A program made the position numbers and the translations under genes. From contig JAQGDQ010000031.1 in the NCBI GenBank assembly GCA_030141605.1, positions 602,001 through 666,000 on the forward strand: 64,000 bases of DNA. The letters are read 5' to 3'. Below the pieces are notes generated by a model that was not told where the DNA came from, ran no database searches, and worked only from the letters and a program-made list of their open reading frames with translations. This document shows, piece after piece, positions 28,801 through 62,979 of the stretch (position 1 is the stretch's first letter; every line of letters begins with the position of its first letter). Origin of the DNA: Tubiluchus corallicola. Its lineage: Eukaryota; Priapulida; Priapulimorpha; Priapulimorphida; Tubiluchidae.

Positions 28801-31800
28801 CATGAAACAGATTGCGCCAAAACACTAAAATTTTGCGATGTTTGTAAACGTAAATCTTAGGTGGGCGTGTGTGAAACTGGGTACTTTGTGCCTAAGTTAT
28901 GTGTCACGTCCCTACAGTGAAAATTTAAATTAATATTAGGTTTCACGAAATGTGCACGCTGGTTTATCATTAGTTTATTTGTGTAATGTACATAACAAGA
29001 AACAAGAGGGTGCTGATCTGATGTGGTGAAGTCCAACAGGCTGTGAGATGCGGGGGAGTACTTGAGAACTCTAGCTCCGACTCCCGCAGAATACAAAACA
29101 GGCCATCTGCAGACAGGTTAAACTGTTTTGACGAGTTACATAAAATGTTTAAAAAAACTTTATGAAAGCCGCATGGCGACTCACTCACGAAATTCACCCA
29201 CGTAACTGTTCAAAAACGCCCGCCTGCCTGGTACATCACACTAGTAGCACATTAATTTCACTGATTGTAAGATGATACGCAAATCTGGACTCTGGCTAGA
29301 ATGGGTCTAAGGTAGGGCTTTTAATAAATGTCAGGGATTCACTGACTGACTCATCGACCGACCAACTAACTGACTGATTGCTTAAATCGATTATTAAAGA
29401 GGTCTTCATCTTGTTGTTCATGGTAAAAAAACAAGTTCAAACCTTTCTTGCTTTTATGGTAAAAATCGCATTAGTGTGTTAAATTGTTAATTAATTAATA
29501 TGACATCAGAATATACTTTACAATGGCAAGTATAGCGTCCACGTTGTAGTCACATTTTATTCAAGCATAATAAATTTAATAATTAATATAGAAAACAAAA
29601 TAAATTCACTTAAGTAGCCACTGTAACCAGTTTAAATGTTATTTTAGCTACTTATTTGTGATTTTACTGATTTGCTATAGGCTACAGGTGTCATATACTA
29701 CAGGAGTACAGGCAAACAAAATTATTTACTATTTTGTGATTTGTTTTACTGTTATAAGTAGGATTCACTTGAGAGCAAACGTAATGATCACTTTTACATG
29801 AAAACAAATCAACTAGTTTCGTAGAAAATTGCTCCCACTTTTAAGCCTAACAGTACTGATTTATTTAACAAACTAAAGAAGTGCCGACGGGCGCGGCACG
29901 TTTCATCTTAACATCATATAACACCGGCTTTGAGCAGAGAGTAATTACACTAAATAACCGATAGGGGAGGTTCGCGGTATATCATTTCGTTATTCAGGCC
30001 TATAAATCAATAAAAACAGTTTCGGTGGAAATGAAAACAGTAGCTGGTTGAAGCCAGAGGCAACAACTTTCGCCAAGCTGCATGGGTACGTTTAGACCGC
30101 ACTGCGCATGTGCAATTCAAATGTCTAGTCACGTGCAAAGCTGCATGTGTCAGCCACGTGGATAATTTGTATACTATTGCTTCCGACAAAAACTTGGATT
30201 ATGATTCTATCTGGTGTAGATCTGTTGTGAAGTTCCAGGCAAATGTGATCGTGGGACTTTTAGTGCGTAGGTTTAGTGTATGTATACATGTCTGTCTACT
30301 AACCAGAGCCACACAGAAAATCTTTCAAATAAAATCTGGCCAATTTGCAAACCTGTAACGGACTTAGAAAGGTAACTAGAAGAAAGATTACTCAAAAAGT
30401 ACAAATAAATGAATGAATTTAATAGCCTTGTAACACTTCCATAACGAAATTCAAACCTACAGTTATTTTCTGCAGGTTCCATCACTTCCATGTCATTATT
30501 TTGTATAAACTGATTTGTGGTAAGCACATAAAATGTAGAAAAGAAGAATCCTTACAAAAGGAGAATCAGGTTCGTGCCTGCTAACTATTACAATTATATC
30601 AACCATATTAAACACTTTCGTTTCTTCAATTATTAAAAATAAAAAGTCAAAATTGTCATAACACAGGCAGCAAGCCTATTGTCAAGCTTTATCACAACGT
30701 CGACATTCTCAGAAAGGTTTCATTTTGAAATGCATAATAAAAAATGTCAAAACTACAATCATAGCACTATTAATTTTTTTCAGGAAAAAACGTTTACAAC
30801 ACGTCTCCGCTTACACAAATAAATATAAACGACACATTATATTTAATGCTAATGTAGTAACTTAACTTAGTTTCACTGTTTTTAAATGTAGCCGAAAGGT
30901 TTCATTGTTTTTGTGTTTTTTCACATTAAAAACGCCATGACTACAATGATAGCACTCTTAATTTTTTTCAGAAAAAAACTACGTTAACAACAGGTCTACA
31001 CTTACACAAATAAATATAAGCAACACCTTACCTTTAATGCAATTGTGGCAGCTTAACTTAGTAATTGTTTTGTTACTGCTGTCATCAAAATATATTACTT
31101 TTATCACAAAATGTTAAATCTTAGAAAAACTGATTAGTGCTCTCACGTATTGATAGCAGTGCGCACTTTCTGCATGTGCATACATCTACATCATTGTTAT
31201 ATAGCTACGCTCTTATTCAGCTACGAGATGTGTCTACTGGCTTTCCGTTCTACCAACCGTGACTGAATCAGTGCATGATTCTGTAAAATAAGCAGCGTAG
31301 TAGCTAGTAGTAGAACCTACCTGGAACTATGCCAATGCGGGCAAACCTGATTCCCAGGGCTTAGAGTTAGCAGCGGTAAACATTTTATTTGTGACCACTG
31401 CTGCTAGCAAGTGGTTTCATTTTCCCGCTGCTGGGGATGAAGTTTGGAAACAGGTTGTTTTGGTGTTTTGAGAAGCGGCGTGTTTCCCTTTAGCCTACGC
31501 TTGTGTGCAGTGAGCCTTTCGCTGGTAAAATCGATGAACAGTTTAAGACAAGTAACCCTTGTAACGCAGAACAACACGAAGTATTGTTGTCTTTTTACTT
31601 TTTCGTTTCGACTTGAATTGTATTAGGCCTAATCGTAGTTTAATGTAGTATTATAATTTATAGGCCCTAATACTGTTATTATGACATTATGAAAAACTAA
31701 CGCTCACAGTTCTAAACCAGTTAAGCAAACTCTTGTACGTTTCATAATTCTTTTCATTATTAGCACGCACAAAAATACTAATTTAGAATAAGACAGTAAT

Positions 31801-34800
31801 AAATGACTGCATATAGACGCCACACATAGACGTCAGAGTATGAACGCCAAAGGTAAACAACATTAGGCTGGTTGGCAAAAGGTTGGATGACTGCCGGGGA
31901 AGTTGCTTCTGGGCTGTCCTGACTTATTTCCCTCGTTGAGACAGTCCGGTTGTACATTGCTCTGGACCTAGTTAGGACACATGTATTAATATATTTCGTC
32001 CTAAAGAACTATCTTTGATAATTAAGTGCTGGTTCTGCCACAGCCATCAACTTTTAAACTAGGCTTTACCATGTAATAAATTTTCTCCTAACACTTATAT
32101 TAAACTAGCGATTTTTTGGCTAAAAAGCACCAAACCGGTGATTCCGTCATAAGAATATGATAGAACCCCATAGCCCATATTTGGGGGTAGTATTATAAGG
32201 TAAATTATTACAACGAAAATCAAATTAATACAAAATTATAATCTATAAATGATTAGGTTTGGGCAGGTCAGTGCCTGAAACCGCCTGGTTACTTTTATGG
32301 TGGATGTGTTAAAAGCGAATATATTACCAGTATTAGCACGCTTACTAAAACTAATTGAGTGTTTTATAAGGATATAAAAATACATGAACGGCTATAAAAG
32401 TAAACAAAGCATGTATTTTGCTTTTCACTTAAACCATGCTCGGAAGAAGTTTTGACGAAAAATAATTTTTTCACTCATTCGCCAATACAGGTGGTTAGTA
32501 ACCATGTTTTTTCTGTTTCTGTAAAATATTGTGAGAGTTCTGTAACTTCAAGTTCTGGAATAATAGGTGTATTCACTATTAAATATTTTGTTTTGACTGA
32601 TTGTATATGGGTGGAACTTAGTGCAGCAAACAATTCCATATTTCAGGCTCTGCACAAGGTGTCCTGGCAGTGATGATCTATTTTTGGCAATGTTTGTAAT
32701 ATTTAGTAATAAATGTGTTCTATTTACACGTGATTTTCTCTGACTACTGGTTACTAAATTTGACGCAAAGTTCCTTTTGGGAAGTTTATCGCGGCTTGAC
32801 AGTTTCCTTTTTCATAGTCTGAGTGGGCAGTGGACCAGCGGTATCAGCAATATAAGCGAGTTTGGCTTACTTCAGTACTTATAACTGATCAGTATTGATT
32901 AGAAACGAGTCTTTCAGAATAAAGTATAGATGAAAACTAAAGACTGTGCATGGTTTAATTTTATTTAACCCAAGGAAAATGCTATGAAACGTTATGTCAT
33001 TAATGTATAAGATACCGGAAAACCGGAAACTATACCTGTATATACACATGTGGTGCATTAAAGGATGTAAAAGTAACTTTAATACTACCGGAATAAACCA
33101 GATAAGACCACGAACGTGACAAAACGTCTGTAGTATCAAGGATAAATAAATTGTCAACATGTCGTAAATAATAACACAAATAATTCCTGTTTTACACACC
33201 CACACAAACGTCATATCTTATGTGTTTTATGTATCTTAGAAAGCGTACTTATATTTGTCAGCGAAAAAATTTCGTTAGCATCCAAATAGGTTATGGAAAC
33301 CGTATTTTGTAAATGCTAAATTAAGTGTCAAGTTATAGCTTTACAACTATAAGTATACATACATAACATAAACTATTTTCAATAAGAAGAATAGATACAA
33401 TTGTGAAAATTGTAATTAATAAAAAATTCTCTAATTACGCTTAATTACATGTGCAGGCACTACCAAGTACACATGTATAGTGAAATAGAATGCACTAACA
33501 TCATCATTATTTCACGGTCATACCAAAGTAGTTGTAAGGTTATGTTCTATCACAGTAGCGATAATATAGCAGTAAAGTCGTAAAAATGTAACTTACAGTT
33601 TAAATGTCAAACTTGCTTTTCGTTGTAGTTCTTCTTATTCCGTACTGCTGCTTTTACTTTATAATGATTTGTCTACACTGCTATTTTTTCTATGCTTAAA
33701 AGGATAGTATTAACTATTAACCTTTTCACACAACCTGCGTGCGCCACGTCTACATATAATACAGCCTGGTTGTCACGACTCGTTAAGTAAAATGTGTGAG
33801 TTGAACTTGAAAATACTGCCATCTATAAGATCTCTAGGGGTTTTCACCTTGTGGGCAGCAGATATATTGTTAATTACTCTCGGTGGTCAAACCTCTACAA
33901 TAGGCTGCTCCTGGTACAAGACCGAGTCAAGGTTTTTCAGCGTGATCCGTTCACGTTTTGCAGGTTTTGGTCGAGTTGCACGCGACTGTGATGAAATGTA
34001 GGCGTATATGCTGTATTGCTTTTATGCAGTCCATATAATATAAGTACTTACATTTGGATACTTTTGATCGGGTGGTCTGTCACGATTTTATTTGCGACTT
34101 TCCTTCATTAAATTTCAAATTACATTTAGACTAAGGTCCAGTAACGAATTTTATAATAGTTAATACAGTCAATTAACGAAACAGAGAAACACTGTGCAAC
34201 CAGGTGAAAATTTAAAACAGGAAAAAGTCATAAAATTACCAAATGTATTTTTTTCAATTTTTAACCATCAACTTATACAAAATGTCACACTTAAAAAGGA
34301 TAACGGGGAAAAAAGTACAAAGACGCAGTGAATAAAAACAAGGAAAACGCAGATGTATAAAATCTCTCGTACAACCACAATATCGGAGAGTAAAACCCAA
34401 AACTTATGTGTTATATGGCAGAGAACTCTAGGTTATATATAGGAAAATGTTCCTAAACCTATTTAGGGAGAGGACGAGCCAGAACGACCAACTCCTCTCC
34501 TCTCATTCCCATGGGATGCTTCTCCTCTTCTATATATCCTGAAAAACCTTAGTCTAATTCTTCAATGTTAACGATATGAAACGTACAGAGAAACTGCCCT
34601 ACGATTGTTTGGCGACGGGAGAATCTTAGCTTGTAAAATGAGATTGTAAACATACAAAAGATAGTCTTATTATAGTGATTATGAGCGACAAACTAAATCT
34701 TACGAATTACATATATGAATAAGCTCTCTGCCTTTTAATTTGCACTCAAGGAAAATTAGGAGAGACGTTTTACGATTCTACATCGCTGCGCATAAAGCAA

Positions 34801-35929
34801 CTACATAAGTCACATTTGCATCAATGTGGCTTTTTATCTTGGCTCTTAGCTAACAAGGTTTTCTGCTTATCTGCACTGAATTAGTGATTAATAGTTCAGT
34901 AATTTGTTTACGCTATAATAAAAGCACACAGCAAAAGTTTTACCATCGTTATGATAATATTATATTATTTTAATCCTGCATTGTTGTAGTTATGTTGCAA
35001 AATAGTCTGCAGTTTAATCAAACATTCGGTCACATCTACAGAAGCAAAAAGTATATTCTGATTACTGTCACGGTCTCATAAGAGGGAATTCAGCCTGATA
35101 TTTGTTTGTGGTTGGGCCAGGCTGAGAGAGGCCGGGAATTTATTGAATCACTAACTTAAACGGGCAATTATGCAAAATCACATTCATAATCATAAACAAA
35201 AGTGACACACAATTGTTATTTTATTATAACAATATTTTTCTAAAAGAAAGAAGACTGAAATTCTAACGTTTAACTTTAGACTTCATCATAAACATTACTG
35301 ATGCGTGTCGTTCAAACATGATCTCGATTTTTAGTTGAAATCCGCTTTCAGAGACCCAAAAACAATCCGCCTCGTGAACGTGGATTTTGAAGTTTGAAGT
35401 TTCTCTTTGACATCTTGCCTGCATATGTGGGAGAACTAAATGTTTCATTGTGTATATCAGATCCTAATGCAAATTTTTAATTTGTCGTACAACAATCACA
35501 CATTTTGAATGTTTCAAACTTAATCTGGTTTTATCTAGGTAGCTTATCACACCGTTTTAAAGATTAATCTAGCGTAGGCGACTACCACTGTTATGCTGTT
35601 TATTAAGCAAAGAAGCCTGTGAAGCATATATGCAAAGTTCATTAACCTCGAAACCTTTGATGCAACTCAAAATTAACTCGATTGCATTTGCAATTGGTAT
35701 ATAGTTGTGCATGATAGCATATTTTAATTACGTAGCACCATAACTATGATATGACAGTAAAAAACTAACAAAAATTATTTTATAAAAATTTAGTTTCATC
35801 TTTTATTACGACTGATTAGTCCTATTCATTAGAAAACCTTTGGAGAAACAGACTGGATTTTCATAAAGGAATGCGAGTGGAACACACTGAGAAACAGCAG
35901 GTATTTCCACTGTTTATAATTGCAAAAAT
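28801..35929. other. Intergenic DNA between SPDEF and WDR7, no gene recognised
   Basis: AT-rich, no convincing exon on either strand. The minus strand at 29125-29011 is more GC-rich and open, and could be a leader exon. The diverged duplication at 30.7-31.07 kb is listed separately. Short GC-richer patches at 30.06-30.15 and 31.3-31.55 kb have no supported function. Confidence 0.5.
30713..31065 (+). repeat. Diverged tandem duplication, unit about 180 bp
   Basis: 30713-30880 and 30894-31065 share in the same order: aaaggtttcatt, an A-rich stretch, ctacaat-atagcact, taatttttttcag, then cttacacaaataaatata and cttaacttagt. The copies differ by many substitutions and small indels, so this is an old event. 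Confidence 0.8.
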
Positions 35930-36904
35930 ACATTGTTTGCAAGTATGGTAAAAGCTCTGCACACTGATATGCTAGCGCGTCTCTCTGTCAATGGCCAGCT
36001 TAGTGATCCTGTAGAATACAACAGCGGTGTGAAACAAGGCTGCAAGTTAGCTCCATCTCTTTTCGGACTTTTCGCTGCAGTCCTTTTTTGCCGGTAGCCT
36101 TCGGCAGACTTGGCTCGACGAAGAGCATTCATGTTCGATTCAGATATGATGGAGACATTTTTAACCTACGTCGACTCAAAGCAAGTACGAAGACACGAAT
36201 GATGTTCCTGCGTGAAGCGCAATATGCCGATGACATAGCTATCTTCTCTGACAACCCGGAAGACCTTCAGGATCTCATCGACATTTACAATGAAACTGCA
36301 AAGAGAATGGGACTGCGCATTAACAAAAGGAAGACTGAGTGTCGGCTCTAGCGACAGTGTCAATTTTACCATTGACGGAGAACAGCTTGGAAGTGTGCAA
36401 CGGTTCAAATATCTCGGAAGTTACATCTGCTCAGATACTCGATTGGATACTGAGCTTCATGCAAGAATTAATGCTGCAGCCAGCTCTTTCGGCCGTATGA
36501 GGAAACGTGTCTTCGATAACCATGACCTTACCATCGCCACTAAACTGCAGGTGTACAAGCAATGCATCATTCCGCAGCTTACCTATGGTCAGGAAACGTG
36601 GACACTCTATCAAGATCAGGTCAGGTCTCTTCGTGCGGTTCAGCAGAGACATCTGCGTCACATCCTTCGTATTCGCTGGGACGACTATGTGCCAAACGAA
36701 GACGTGCTGGCTCGTGCCAAGATGGAAGATATCGAGGTTACGCTTACTAAGGCTCAACTTCGGTGGTTTGGGCATGTGGTCAGAATGAACGATAAGAGAC
36801 CGACAAAGGCCCTTCTCCATGGAGAACTAACCAGTGGCTCTCGCAGTGTTGGTCGTCCTCTCCTTCGCTTCAAGGACAAGGTGAAGTTCTCTCTGAGGAA
36901 AGGT
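35930..36904 (+). pseudogene. Decayed non-LTR (LINE) reverse transcriptase, C-terminal part
   Basis: Three frames connected by frameshifts. The first (from about 35945) has the RT motif SGVKQGCKLAPSLF. The second (36088-36350) has the catalytic YADD box in QYADDIAIFSD and then MGLRINKRKTE. The third (36290-36904) has RFKYLGSYI, LTYGQETWTLY, QLRWFGHVVRM and GRPLLRFKDK, the post-RT region found in many animal LINE polyproteins. There is no N-terminal endonuclease, and shifts occur near 36085 and 36340-36350, so it is a dead 5'-truncated copy. It ends abruptly at the A/C-only tract. The minus-strand frames here are shadows. Confidence 0.88.
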
Positions 36905-36996
36905 AACAACCCCACACACCCCCAAACCCACAACAACCCAAAAACCAAAAAAACACAACCAAACAACAAAAACAACACACCCACAACCCCCACACC
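36905..36996 (+). repeat. 92-nt tract composed only of A and C
   Basis: Every base from 36905 to 36996 is A or C, arranged irregularly (mixtures of CCCAC, CCAAA, ACAAC), so it is not a simple microsatellite. It interrupts the LINE reading frame straight after the FKDK block. Confidence 0.9.
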
Positions 36997-37059
36997 TATA
37001 ATGGCAAAAATATAACTCTTCGTGGTATTATAACTTTAATGCTCAATTTTATCATTAAA

Positions 37060-38660
37060 CACAGGTGCAAGCCTCCCTGGTTTATTGCGAGTCAGGGAGT
37101 GTACTGCATGATTTGATTAAGAGGCCCCGGAAGCAAGCAGAGCTGCCGAGGTTCGGGAGGTGGTTGCACAGGAGCAGCAATTGAAGTTTTGGCGGCATGT
37201 TTTCGAGTCTAAATGGAATATGGACCCAAAGCCTGTCCTGGATGCCTTTATTCTGTGGCAGTTGCTTGAGGTCCTTCACGTGGAAGAAATGCGTCGTAAT
37301 GCTCTTTGAAATCTTCGCGATTCTGCAGCAAGATCAGACTTTTGAACAGTGTTTTAAAGACCGAGGATCCAACCTCTGCAGTAGCTTCTGAATGCTGTTT
37401 TGATGAGGGAGCGTCTCCAAGCAATGTCCTTATTGCTAAACTGTACTTGGTGACTACAGGCGGATTGCCATTGGTAGTTAGTAATGCATGTTGTTTCACT
37501 GTATGTTGGCAATAAGGTTGCAGCTTCTCGCTTTTAAGAAATTACAAAGGCAGATCGTAGAGTAGATGCTGTTGCTGCTGCTAACATTACTACATATATT
37601 TAGAAGTTTATCTTGAAGGACGCTCAGAGGAATGCAAGGGACTAGAATTTGAGCTTTACTGATATCAGGAAAGCTTTTGACAGTATGTCCCGCGATACTG
37701 TTATTTGGGGAGCGAGGATAGTTGCAATACCTGATCATCTGACAGGATATCTCTGACAATAGTGCAAGGAAGGGACAACAGTTCTTTATGGAGAGAATTT
37801 GTGAATGGTTAGTGGCGTAGGCAGGGAGACCCTCTCTCTCACTATGGGTGAGGGATGGTTGGTCATTGCTGAGGCTCTGAAAAAAATTGACGGTTTGGGT
37901 AATGGTTATAATTTGGAAGGCTCTTGTTTAATAAGTTGGGCTTTGCAGATAGCTTAATTAGTATTGATAGTTTCAGCAATCCTGTAAAAAGGTTTAGCTT
38001 CTTCAGTAGAAATTGCGGTTACGTCGTCTCGTTCTCAGTCTTCAAAAGTGTGCTACATTGTCCATCATAGCAAAACGAGATGGTCAAAAGATGGCTGTGT
38101 GATTGGAGTAGTTCCTTGAGATGCAGGGATTGATGGTCGAAGGAGTGGATGTTAGAAATATTTATAAATACCTGGAAGTGAAGCTTTCGGTGGGAGGTCG
38201 TATCAGTTGCTGGAGCAGTTATTGGTTAATCTAGCAGGAACGCCTCTTAAGTCGATGTCAAGTGAATATTGGCTTATTAAGAGTTTTGGAATTAAGAATT
38301 CGGAAAACTGTCAGGTTGTTTCCGAGGCTGCCATCAGATAAATCTATCTTCTACTTTTGTGGTTCCATTTAGGAGGGAGGACTTGGGGTGCCGTGTTTTA
38401 AAATGACGAAATAGTAACGGTAAAACAAGATTCACAAAATACTTCTGAGACTCAATGAATCACAAATGGCTTTAATTTTGTGCGTCAAAATTGCTAAAAC
38501 TTTCTGGCACAAATTATATACTAAAATAAGAGTTTTGGAAATGAGGATTAGGAAAACTGTCAGGTTGTTCCTAAGGCTGCCATCAGATAAATCTATCTTC
38601 TACTTTTGTGCTTCCACTGAGGAGGGAGGACTTGGGGTGCCGTGTTTTAGGAATAGAATT
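37060..38660 (+). pseudogene. Second decayed non-LTR reverse transcriptase, possibly R2/R-clade
   Basis: Several short plus-strand frames, broken by stops and shifts, read like one RT. At about 37120-37310 there is a block with FWRHVF and NMDPKPVLDAF. At 37650-37755 SFTDIRKAFDSMSRDT matches the RT block carrying the first catalytic Asp. At 38545-38650 RKTVRLFLRLPSD and EEGGLGVPCFRN resemble the C-terminal region of R2-type elements. The motifs differ from the LINE at 35.9-36.9 kb, so it is a separate family. No intact frame remains. Clade assignment is tentative. Confidence 0.55.
38281..38652 (+). repeat. RT 3' segment repeated twice around a mobile spacer
   Basis: 38281-38400 and 38530-38650 are about 90% alike (both carry the GGLGVP-coding stretch). 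The sequence between them, about 38399-38529, recurs at 39262-39380 without the RT segment. The pattern suggests a duplication that captured a copy of another repeat. Confidence 0.8.
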
Positions 38661-40139
38661 CCTTGTTATGTTTCAGTTAGTTACTTAAATTGATCATGAA
38701 AATATGATGATATTAAGTACTTAAACTCTAGAAAAAATATTGACCCTACTGCCGACGGTTCACTTATAAGTCCTAGCCAAGCACAAACAATTCACGGAAA
38801 TAATATGTTTATTTACTTTTTAGGTTTTCCTTTACCTACGTACTATGTACTTGACTGCATGATCGTTGAATGTCAAGTATGCAGGGCGATTGTTTGTTTG
38901 TTTAACAGGTGGATATTAATACTGCACTTATAAGTTCATTTCGTAAGTTTATGTGATCCTGTTTACAAATTTTACGTACTTGTGTACAACACAAGTAGTT
39001 TACACATAGATAATAATTATTGCTACGTGGAACTCTCAGTAATATTATTCTCTATAAATTTAGACGTGTCACTTTTTCTAGAGCGCAGTCTCACTAGCGC
39101 AAATTAAATGTGCGAGCACGATATCTTATTGGTGGGCAACGTTTTCAGCGCCAGGCTAGCTGAGTTTTTATTTTGTAACCAACCACAAATATTTTCGATC
39201 CACTCATACTGCAGGCCTATCATAATATTCCCGATAATAAAGTAGGTTATTCAGCAGAGCGAAAATGACGAAATAATAACGGTAAAGCAAGATCCACAAA
39301 ACATTACTGAGACACAATGAATCACAAATGGCTTTAATTTTGCCCGTAAAAATTGTTAAAACTTTATATACCAAAATAACGAAACGATTAACTTTAGCAT
39401 ACTTATCAATCTTACCAGAAATAATGATAATTGCCGTGATAATTATTTGTTCGTGCTATTTTTTAGTTTATTTTAGTTAATATCTCAATCTGTCGCTGCA
39501 TTAAAGGGAGTTAATGTGAGTCGCACATGAGTTCCAACTGTATCGTCAATGTTCTGTGGTTTCTCGCGCCTCATTTCTTTTGTCCACTACAATAATTTGT
39601 CTACCTGCATGCAAGAGCAACTACTGCAATAGCAGGTTCAGTTAATTTCAATATTTAATTTGTTTATTGTTGAACTTCTGTAGATCAATTTCAAGTTTGC
39701 AAAGTCTAGAATATTTATATATTGAAGCCTGGACTCCGATTGTCAATCTCCCCATAGAGTCATCCAGGTAATTTTTTGTGCTTTTAATATCTGACTAATT
39801 ATTTTTCCTGTGATCATCGAAAATCGCTTTGTAATTTTTAATGGCTCCCTCATACATTTGCTTATGCACGATTATAACACACAACTTACAATATTGTTTG
39901 TAATGTAATTTTTGGATTCCAACTGCTTTTCCCGCATGATCCGCTCTTTGTTATGTAAATTATAATTTCTGTATGCTTGTGCAGTATTACAGATGTTATT
40001 TTGATTTTACATATTTTCCACTCTGATTTCTTTTGATTTTTCACATATTTCTTGTCAATAATAATCCCTTATAATATTGTTTGCTGTTGAGTATATTTCA
40101 ATTTTCATTATACCAATTTCCTTATTATGATGTTGAACT
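38661..40139. other. Intergenic DNA upstream of WDR7
   Basis: Includes the second copy of the 38399-38529 repeat at 39262-39380. Otherwise AT-rich and without recognisable genes. Confidence 0.6.
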
Positions 40140-40216
40140 AAATAAGTTTTCACGCGCTAGACGGCGCAGGGATAGAACTGCAGCAGACATGGCCGCTACT
40201 GTTAAGTGCTAGCAGT
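40140..40216 (+). promoter_or_regulatory. WDR7: Candidate WDR7 promoter-proximal 5' UTR exon with a seven-codon upstream ORF
   Basis: A CG-containing patch (cacgcgctagacggcgcag) is followed by an ATG at 40189 in strong context (A at -3, G at +4) encoding MAATVKC and stopping at 40210-40212. Donor AGT|GTAAGA follows at 40217. Plausible acceptors upstream of the WDR7 start are TTTACAG at 41102-41108 or CTACAG at 41142-41147. The normal WDR7 start is downstream, so this ATG would be an upstream ORF that reduces initiation. Inferred from sequence only. Confidence 0.35.
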
Positions 40217-41237
40217 GTAAGACCGTTTTATCATTATAATTAGGGAATTAATTGTTTTTGTGCAAAAGGCATGTAGTTGTTTGTTGCGTTATGTAAGCGT
40301 ATGCCTTATCTGTAAATGAAGCATTCGCGACAATGTAGGCCTACTTTGTATACCTGTGTGTTTGTAACAAACTCTGTAGTTGTCAGTGAAAAAACCTGAC
40401 TCAGCCTAACTCAGTACAGTAGTTGACGCTTTTTGCAATATTATGTTGAATGTGAAATATAAGCATAAATTTGCATTTTTAAATAGGTGCTAGGCGTTCT
40501 ATCGTGATTGTATTGTCTTCTAGTGTAGGCCTGAGCTAGCATACCATGTTGGGTGATACTTATACCCAAGGCAACGGTAATAATTGATTGTTTGCCTAAA
40601 TAGAACCCTTCATGAAATGCCCATGGTTTAATTATTTTCTTAATTAAATTGTTTTCCTTGTCACATTGCATCAAAATTATCAATTTCTGCATTTTAAATT
40701 TCTATCGTTGCTTTATGAATATACTGGTAAACGTAAACTGATTAGGTGACTAAAATAATTGGCTGATAGAAAGTGGATAGTGCGAAACATAATGGTGAAA
40801 AATCTCAGCCTGGGTTCTCATGTGAAATAATGCTACAGAGTGCAAAGAGTCACTGGAGAGTCATTGGTTAGCAGTTCCCATCTTGCGACTAGTGATTAAT
40901 TACTTCGTGGTGAAAAAATTTGGTCCCATGTTGGCAACAATACCGTGCCGGACTGTACTAATTATCAAAGTTTAACACAACTTGACTGCTTTGTCAATTT
41001 GTGTGTTACATTGTGGGATATTGTACAAATCTGTAAATTCCTTAATGATGTAAATTTAATTGTGTTTTTTATCTGTAAGTGTACGTCATTTGTATTCTGT
41101 GTTTACAGTACAGTTACTGATTGCATCACTCAGTCTGATGTCTACAGCTGATGATGAAGCAGAAATTAGACAAACGATTTTGTAACTGTTATTAATATCG
41201 ACTTGAAGTTGTACATTGCATTGGAGATCTTTCAAGC

Positions 41238-62979
<21,742 letters not shown>

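Noticed and set aside
36431-36993. Minus-strand open frames over the LINE
   Set aside because: Shadows of the plus-strand reverse transcriptase frame and of the A/C-only tract.
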